From Corbicula japonica (lineage: Eukaryota; Mollusca; Bivalvia; Venerida; Cyrenidae): a stretch of 64,000 bases of DNA. Where the stretch lies: the NCBI GenBank assembly GCA_038501625.1, contig JAZAYU010000933.1:56183-120182 (forward strand), given 5' to 3'. Positions within the stretch are counted from its first letter, which is position 1, and every line of letters begins with the position of its first letter. Shown here piece by piece: positions 56,376 to 64,000 of the stretch. The notes under the pieces were generated by a model, which was not told the DNA's origin, searched no databases, and saw only the letters and a list, made by a program, of their open reading frames with translations. The position numbers were made by a program, and so were the translations under genes.

Positions 56376-58470
56376 TTCTTGGTAAACAACCCAACCCACC
56401 CATCAGCTCAACAGTGTTTCATGCAAAAGCACACACAAATAATTATAAAATATAAGAAGCGTATAGCCTTGCAAAGCAAACGGGCGGTTAATCGATGATC
56501 TTACTGAGACCGGAGCCCCTGGAGTCAAATCAGCAAGAACATGATGACACGGAAAAAAGAAACAAATCGGGTTGCTGTGTTATTTAACAAGATTTCAACA
56601 TAAACCTTCATGCACTTGTACATTCAAACTGTGTTGTTATCAGTTACGTCCCTTGAAGGTCGTGGAGCACGAGTCGTATGTACTATGTCAATAGTACTTC
56701 TAAAATTGCCTTTGTTTAAATATTTCGGCAAGTTTATAGATGGGTGCTTTCAATATCACAAGCTATACATATTCGGATATTGTGAAATTATGTCTGTGAT
56801 ATGCAGGATTTATATTCTCAGATTCCCTGTCAAAATTCTATTCTGTTTAGTTCCGCCCATTGTTTTCTCGTTTAGGGCAACCCCATTCTTTTATCTGGGG
56901 ACCATACTTCGCTGAACATGGAATGGTAATAATATGAAAATACCTCATAGAAGGTTACGTTCATCGCCATATGCATTCCATCGTTTGGGATGGATCAACA
57001 TTGTACTGTTTATTGGTGTAAATATTGAGTTGCGCTCAACCCGGGGCTAGGAGGCATGGACAGTAATATGCATTTCCATAACGGAACAGGCTCAATCAAA
57101 CTGAGTCTGCAATATTTTCATATTTGTCGTGTTCTTAGGCTTTTAAAGTTCACTTTCCATCTATATCAATACCACAGTAGCTTGTGCCGTGTGGCGGTTG
57201 TAAAAAGTTTCGCCGTACATTCAATCAGTGCTGTTATCAGTTACGTTCTAGACGTTGAGCACGATGTTATGTACTATGTCAATAGTACTTCTAAAATTGC
57301 CTTGTTTAAATATTTCGGCCAGTTTATGGATGGGTGGTTTCAATATCCCAACCTATACAGATTCGGATATTGTGCAATCACCCCTAGGATATTCTTCCTG
57401 CTTTTTAAAATTTTGCCTTTGAAGTTGTCTGTGATATGCAGGATTTATATTCTCAGATCCCCTGTCAAAATTCTTTTCTGTTTAGTTCCGTCCATTGTTT
57501 TTTCGATTAGGGCAAACCCATTCTTGTATTTGGGGACCATACGCCGCTGAACATGGAATGGTATTAATATAAAAATTCCGAATGGAAGGTTCCATGTTCG
57601 CCGCCATGTGCATTCCGTCGTTTGGGATGGATAAAAATTTTACTGTTTATTGGTGTAAATATTGAGGTGCGCTCAACCCGGGGCTAGGCGGCGTGGACAG
57701 TAATAAGCATTTTCATTACTGCAAATGAACAGGCTCTATCAAACCGAGCCGGCAATGTTTTCATATTTGTCGTGTTCATCTGCTTTCAAAGTTCCTTTCT
57801 TTTTGAGTTTACAGATGGTTTTAACGAAAAACTTGAAGAAATTAACTTAATTTTTTTATTTTATAATGTTTATAAATTGAATCTCCATAAAACACTTTCT
57901 GTGAAATTCCTTGTTGCAATAATAATTTCATGCTGCATCTGTAGTTTTAATTAAATATGGTTATCGGCGATAAAAATTGCAAAAGGTTTTCGCTAATTTG
58001 TGATACCGATAACATTGTTTGGAAAGTTTTACTGTTATGCAAATGTTAAGTTCATTGAAATCTTAAACATCATTACAAAAATAGAAAAGTTTAAACATAT
58101 TTTATTGCATATACAATCTATTACAATCACAGCAACAATATGACTTCGAAAACAAAACAAACGGGTCGGGCAACAAGTTCTTACAACGTTAATGACAGCC
58201 CTCCCGAAAGTGAGATATAAACCTCGTAAGATGTTGCACGAGGAACATCACCATCTAAAATATGACAATGTACAATATTAATTAAAATCATCTCTTTTTT
58301 CACATATTTTAGTAGTAACGTATCCTTTTTCAATAGAAAGATTTAGATCAAGAAAGTTTGCTCGCTTATTTGAAGTGTCATTAGACAATAGACACAGCTG
58401 TGCTGTGTCTGAAAATACACAGCTATACTGTGTTAAAGATTGAAAAACAACCCTTTCTAACAAAGGCTAA
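56376..58470 (-). pseudogene. Penelope-like element on the minus strand, interrupted
   Basis: In minus sense, 58463-58278 encodes RANFLDLNLSIEKGYVTTKI followed by CEKRDDFN, the RT segment that reads NSLDLRISIE...KRDDFNFN in the plus copy. About 58020-57955 gives the CYRYHKLAKTFCNFYRR type. Then 57950-57839 matches the ITIATRNFT/WRFNL stretch, and 56620-56400 matches the 3' region. Stops and frameshifts are present throughout. Between the last two parts lies an unrelated duplicated segment (56632-57830). Confidence 0.75.
56632..57780 (+). repeat. Tandem direct duplication, period about 598 bp
   Basis: Two copies share GTTATCAGTTACGTxCxxGA, GTACTATGTCAATAGTACTT, GTCTGTGATATGCAGGATTT, CTGAACATGGAATGGTA, CGTTTGGGATGGAT and GCTCAACCCGGGGCTAGG. 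The second copy has an extra ~45 bp near 57380-57425. The unit encodes nothing recognisable and interrupts a Penelope element. Confidence 0.85.
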
Positions 58471-60005
58471 AATTCTAAAAAAACAACAACATTTTAATGC
58501 ACTATAAACGATCGCTTGTATCATGGCTATCGATTTTAATACTGTCATTTCAATAGCATTTAAGAAACACTGGAATATTGTCTAAATGCTATGTTGTCTA
58601 CGTGTAAACACAATCTTTTTATTAAATGTTTGTTTCTTGAATTACTTTAATTTCCATTGTCCAAACGTGAAATGACAAACATCGGTCATAGTTTATGTTT
58701 TCTTTTATTCTATTTTCAAATTAAATTTTGCATCCGACTTTAAAAAAAATCCCCTAAAGGAAATCGCAAACTTTTAGCTAATTTAAAATAATTCAATTTA
58801 GATATAATAAAGAAATCAAAATATTTTTTCAGTTTCCAATCTTCTTCAAAAACTAACAAGTTTAAAGCAAATATCGACACATTGTTAGAGTCTGTAGCAA
58901 TGATATGTGTATAAATATCCTGAAAAGATGTAGCACTGGTAATGGATATATTTATGTAAATATATTATATTATGTAAGTAAACGGAATGCAAATAATGAA
59001 CTATACGTAATAGAGGCGTTGACCATATGGCACATCCTGTTTGCATAAAAAGCGATATTGGCTAGGCGAAGCCCGGGCGTCTTGAATAAGATAATTTCTT
59101 TGCAACGTTCGCTGGCTTCATAATTATCTAAACATATTTAACTGCATTGGACATTTACTCTTTTAGAGAAACCTTGAATTCTGTATCTCAGTCTATAGCA
59201 AAAAAAAATGTGTATATAACACTTCGACAAACAGGTATGTGTATGTAAATGTCAATGTCATTCGGAATGCAAATAATGAAATATACGTAAAAGATGTTGC
59301 CTGAAAATGTGTAATTAAAAATTTAAGGAATTTGGAATGTTCTGTGTGCATAGAAAGCGGTCTTGACCACTCGAAGCCGCTATGCCTTGCGATTAAGTTA
59401 CATTTATATTTGTCTGAAGGTGTGTGTGTCCGTTTGCTATCACACACACTTATAATATACAACATTTAATTTCTTAAAAGCTTCCATTTGGCTCGTAAAC
59501 GAGAAAACGATTGGCAAAGCTAAAATTTACAGACTTTTTCTTGACAAAGAATCTTATTCTATTAATCCTAATAACCGTGGATAAACTGTTTATCGTTTAC
59601 CAAAAACAGAAGTTCAGGAATCAAAATTGGTTAAAAGTAGCTTGATACACAATTACAGACCATTTTACGTTGACTTGTGACATTAGGAATGATTTTAGTG
59701 AATTGAATATTTAATGTAGCTCAGTAAACTTCGGCAGTACTGAAAATAAGCAAAGAAACGTACAAATCAAAAACATTAATTTTCTTTTTTCAAATAAAGT
59801 TCTTTTACGCTCCGATTAAATTCAAATAATATACGTAATTAAAATCAATACTCACACAAATAATAATTTAATATTCAATAAAGTCTATCAATTATAGTGC
59901 ATTAATTGTAAAACTTTTTAATTTAGTTGAACGCAATGATATACAATATACGTGTATGTGTAATAAACGACTGAACGTCACTTTCCAATACGCTTAACAT
60001 ATCCA
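58471..60005. other. AT-rich DNA with a diverged duplication
   Basis: Segments 58880-59080 and 59190-59400 are related. CGGAATGCAAATAATGAA is exact at 58983 and 59263 (280 bp apart), as is TATACGTAA, while the rest has drifted. ATGCAAAT is the POU octamer. No gene frame is seen. An ATTAAA-type signal for the minus-strand gene to the right lies near 59870. Confidence 0.5.
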
Positions 60006-60009
60006 TCCT

Positions 60010-61039
60010 CTATCGAAGACTTAAAGGTTCTTCCTCTTGTATTCTCCATAAATCATATTCCAGGCAGCTGTCGATTGTTTGGTTCTTGCATACTTCACTT
60101 ATTCTTCGGCATCCTGAAAGAATTACCAAAACATATAACTAACTTATCTAGAAATAGTTTAAGCGTTTTACACGTAATATAGAAATATATTACATGAAAA
60201 TTAGAAAAACGAAACATTTATTGTAATATTAAATGATGTATACAGTTTAAAATAATGTTTAGGTTTTTTTATTATAATTACTCACTCCCTCCAACACTCT
60301 CTCTTTCTTTCTTACCCATTTTATTTATTCTGCTGTCATTTTCTTGCTGATTTGACTTCAGGTTAATAGTCTCAGCAAAATCAAAGCGAGCGTTTTTCGT
60401 TCGCTTAACAATGGGGTTAGCTACTTATTTTGTATATATATGTGTGTGCTTAGTTTTAACTCCCAGTGTCGGGCTGATTTGGCACTGGGCATTCCAAGAC
60501 CCGCAACTCCCTGGTTATCATTTTAAATTGTAGGTAGTGTCTTCTTAAAACTCATCATATTATAAGCACACGCCCATTTCATCGTTTTACCTATTGCTTT
60601 TCTTAATGTGGCAAGTTTGAATATGTATATTTCCCTTTTCGATCTTTTCTTAGGAATGACTGAAATATTAATAAACGTATATGTACTCAATTGTTTTGCA
60701 ACAAAAGTATTCTTAACGGAGGCCAATTAAATATAGATGTGCCCCTCTATAGCTGATGCTAAGTCTTTTGATCTTTCAACAAATCACCATAAGCACAATT
60801 TTTTAACAATCAGAAAACAGTTCTGTTTTTAATTAATTATACGGTTAAATGATAGAAGTCGAAATAACATAGTAAGTATGAACATACCATTTCGAAATGA
60901 CTCGCCGCATCTTGTTTGCGGTCTTACTGCATTTCTATCTCTATTTGCCTTAAATTGTTCATCTAGTGTGTCTGTAGCGTGGGCTCCTGCCAACAGTTTC
61001 GAAAAACCTTCCCTTATTGATTCTTGCGACACATCAAAC
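60010..61039 (-). CDS. Last two coding exons of an unrecognised host gene
   Basis: Exon 61039-60888 is bounded by ACCATAG| (acceptor) and |GTATGT (donor). It is open for 50 codons: FDVSQESIREGFSKLL, AGAHATDTLDEQFKANRDRN, then TRCGESFRN. It leaves one base, G. The next exon starts at 60113 after TTCTTTCAG| and completes that codon (G|GA). It then reads CRRISEVCKNQTIDSCLEYD and LWRIQEEEPLSLR, with a stop at 60012-60010. The phases match across the 774-bp intron. Four Cys in the tail suggest a disulphide-bonded, perhaps secreted or extracellular, C-terminus. An upstream mini-exon at 61490-61438 (TTAG| acceptor, |GTAAGT donor, phase compatible) is possible but weak. The family is not recognised. 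Confidence 0.6.
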
Positions 61040-62590
61040 CTATGGTTAAGACATTATAAAATTAAATAAAATCTGGAAACAGAAGAAAATGGTTAGTAAC
61101 ATATCGTTAGGGAAATATATTTTGGTCAACCGATCGCTGGTGTACTGAATCTTTTAGTGCATATCTATGTGATATTAATAATAATATTACAGCAGGTGGT
61201 CAAATTCCAATTGTAAGAAAGACTAATCAACTGTAAAAGTTCCAAAACGGTTTTAATATTAACTTTGAACAACTAATATCAAACTCTAGCTCGGGTCGCA
61301 AACTCGTCTTAAGGTCGCAGGAATGCCCATTCACTAACGTTAAAAACGCGATGTTCTCGAATTTTGCGCTGGTTACCGGTTGTGCAAAGCATAAAGCATT
61401 GTAAACAGGGGAAGAAACCTGACCGGTAAAAACTTACGGCAAAGTATTGTTTTGACAAATTTTGTTTATTGGCTTTATTTTTATTAATCGCTAACTGCAA
61501 AATATCTTTAAAAATTAAAACTTATTTTTCGTTAGCATTCTTATCGGACGAGCATATTGGAAAGCAAGAAATAAATCGTAAGTTTAAAGAGTAGGTTGTC
61601 GTTCGTTGTAACCAATAGCGATACTAGCAATAACAACAAGCTTTATCGGCCATTTTTATACTCGGGAAATCAAGTTAAAAACTACTGAATTGTAACTTGT
61701 CAGTGGATTATAAGGCTAAATTCAATGGAGCATAAGGCACAGTGACGGAAAAATCAGATGCACGGTGAAGTTTTTCTTGAAGGCTGGATAGAACCAACTT
61801 TTATGTGAAGTTGTATTGTGAAATGGAACTCTCAATGTTCAGTCACACACAATGTGAGTCACACTGATCTTAGCGTAGACCAGCGCCACAATTCAGTTTT
61901 GTATAAGATTGTTTTATCACTGGTCGTGTTCGGCATTCAGACATGTCAGCTCATTGCAGTTAAAGATAATATTATTGAGAGTGAATAGTTGAAAACTTAA
62001 CACAAGGTATGAGATTTCTTTTCTAAATTTTGTAAAACACATTACACAAGAGCAAATCTACACAGATGGAACCGAGCAGATATTATGATTTATTTCAAAG
62101 GGGCTTTGAAGAGAGACCCCATCTTCACCAACAATGTGTAAAAACTTGCCGCCCCGTCCCCACTGTACCCCTAGAAATGAGGGTCTGCACAGGGTCTACA
62201 CTTCAAAACCGCATCTTTTTTTTTTTTGTTTTGATAGATTGGGATCGTTATCCACACTGAAGTTCTCTGAAAATGTGATTATGCAGTGTAGACACTGTGC
62301 ACCCGTGATTTCAATTGATGCAGATTCTTGAATTTTGATGCAAGCAAATTTGAATTTTCCACTTGGTCAAAATTTCCAAGAAAGATATTGTGTCTTTTGC
62401 ATTTTAAATATGAAGTATTTATAAATGTTTATTTGAACCATGAATATAAGTGAAATGAAGTTAAAATGATCAGTAGTAAAGTTCACTGAAAACAATATAT
62501 GACTCGTGACCATCAGATTATGAAAATTCCAAATAGGTGTCAGTTGACCCTTGGTTTTCAAAAACTATTAAAATTCCTGGTAGACCCTAA
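61040..62590. other. DNA upstream of the minus-strand exons
   Basis: May hold introns or further exons of the same gene, but none is supportable apart from the possible mini-exon at 61438-61490. Confidence 0.35.
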
Positions 62591-62682
62591 TTATTATGCC
62601 CCTGTGACTTATTTCACCGGTTTCACGATCATTGATCCCAGAAACTTTAAATCCAGTCGTGACAGGGTGAAATAAAAAGCAT

Positions 62683-62978
62683 TGACCAGACAGGACTCGA
62701 ACCTCGGATCTACATGCCTACAATGCTGATCTTCTACAAATTGAACTATATAAAATTAGTCTGATTTAAGTTCTACCACACTCCTGCCTGCTTTCATAAG
62801 ACTATTCCGATTTACTGAGCAAATTTCTGTAAGGGACTTCCCTGGTTATTGTCCACTACCCCAGGCAATGCTTCACCCAAAGTAGCTCACACATTTAACA
62901 ATGCCAATATAGCCTCAACCAGAACACGGACCTCGGGCTAACTGTGCGAAGACTACCAAATGAGCTACCTTTGGTGAA
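62683..62978 (-). repeat. Two tRNA-like units, probable dimeric tRNA-derived SINE
   Basis: On the minus strand, 62978-62910 carries GGTAGCTCATTTGGTAGTCT (an A box like TRGCNNAGYNGG) and a damaged B box. Then 62756-62683 carries TATAGTTCAATTTGTAGAAG and GAGGTTCGAGTCC, a perfect B box. The two units lie in the same direction, about 220 bp apart. Changes in the stems rule out functional tRNAs. Confidence 0.6.
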
Positions 62979-62979
62979 A

Positions 62980-64000
62980 AACCTTTCATTTCATATCTAT
63001 AAATGGAGGAATACTGCTAATTTATATGGACTGTAGATACAATTCATGAAAGGGCTATTGATTTTATTCTGCCTCTTTTTATAAGTTTAGATTTTTTTTA
63101 AAATTTAAGTACACAAATTATATGGTTTTTGATGTTAGATTATGCAACAAAAGACGCCAGCATTTAAGAAAGTCTGTTATTGTCGGTTTTGTAATTATTA
63201 ATTTATTTCTGCTTGCAAACTTGTCGAATTGTATTTTAACAATAATTCAATAACATTGGCATGACTTGGACTTATAAGTCAAAATATTAGAAGACATTTT
63301 TCATTTCCTTGAAAAAATTACAAAATTCCCTTTATGCAATAACTTGTTTTTTTAATTGATTTGTGATAATTGTAAAGATACTGACTAAATAAACTATACA
63401 AATATTGTCAGTTAGTTTATAGACAAATTGTGAGTCCTTGGTTTAAAAGCTTAAATAACGGAAATTTCAGGTTTTATAAATTGTATAGACAATAATTTGC
63501 TTAAAGTAACTACTGATTATAAGCCTATTAATTTTGATACACAGTAATATGAGATTTTCAATAAAAAAGATATTTACTGTTTTACTCCAAGGACATGCCT
63601 TTTTACTCATGTGAGACCAGTGTAGATCCAGATCAATGGGGTCCTTACGATATACAGAGTTATCTCAATATTCTGTCTTAAGTTACCACCCTTCGTAACG
63701 CGCACCTGTTACTGGGTAGTTCCGGTCTGAGATTGCCATAAAAACAGACATGCAGTAGTCATCCTTGGTTCTTTCAATTACGTTTTTATAGGGTCTGGCT
63801 GGTCAGAGATCAGCATAATACATAACAACGTTCGATTATTATTATCATTGAATGGAAAAATAGATAGTTTTTACAGTGGAGCGCCTGATATTTAAATTTT
63901 CTCTTCTAACTATTTTTATACATTGGAGAGGTTTGTGTTTTACATCGTGATGTTCGACCCCTTCGGTAACTAATGAGAGTAATAAATACGCATTTCTTCT
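62980..64000. other. AT-rich intergenic DNA to the window end
   Basis: No gene or repeat that I can support. Confidence 0.4.

Overview
This window looks like a piece of an AT-rich invertebrate nuclear genome, most likely a mollusc and probably a bivalve. That is inferred from the repeat content: a Gypsy/Ty3 LTR element, Penelope-like elements, a CR1/L2/Jockey-type LINE, an LTR element carrying a baculovirus-F-like envelope gene, many MITE-like inverted repeats, and intron-style host gene structure. No ribosome binding sites, operons or phage genes are seen. Most of the window is transposable elements and their remains. Convincing host coding sequence is limited to the last two exons of one unrecognised gene on the minus strand (60010-61039), plus some promoter-like spots.

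Layout. 1-11500: unique AT-rich DNA with a NRF1/YY1/CRE-type promoter candidate (859-903), a (CA)45 tract, a Harbinger-like MITE (1431-2018, CTA target duplication), a Tc1/mariner remnant, a Penelope remnant, a fold-back element (9064-9206), and a curious motif repeated about every 172 bp (10245-10776). 11555-16169: a young 4.6-kb LTR element with nearly identical 615-bp LTRs, a primer-site candidate and a polypurine tract. Its only recognisable gene is a class-I-like fusion envelope (furin site, fusion peptide, transmembrane segments) split by one in-frame TGA. No gag, protease, RT or integrase is seen between the LTRs. 17521-20518: a 3.0-kb element with ~230-bp terminal inverted repeats and a perfect 6-bp target duplication; its outer ten bases equal the end of the Gypsy LTR further right. 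20.8-25.3 kb: concentric inverted repeats nested in one another and inserted in a tandem repeat. 26.6-35.7 kb: two more fold-backs, an AT-rich inverted-repeat element, a small MITE and exon-like pieces of a possible noncoding transcript.

36.7-41.1 kb: Penelope-like element fragments in tandem, interspersed with a short dispersed repeat (called SL here). 41181-54092: a Gypsy element on the minus strand (gag, protease, RT, RNase H, integrase and an extra zinc-finger/coiled-coil ORF in the env position), primed by tRNA-Leu. Its integrase is split by a 3.06-kb LINE on the plus strand (44913-47976). 54.1-58.5 kb: an RFX/YY1-like promoter candidate, then a minus-strand Penelope element interrupted by a 598-bp tandem duplication. 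58.5-64 kb: a duplicated octamer-bearing segment, the host gene 3' end, and a two-unit tRNA-derived SINE.

How the parts relate: the retroelements are independent parasites, not a pathway. The most striking item is the env-only LTR element, which would need replication functions in trans and keeps only a membrane-fusion gene. All identifications are by reading the sequence; no database search was run.
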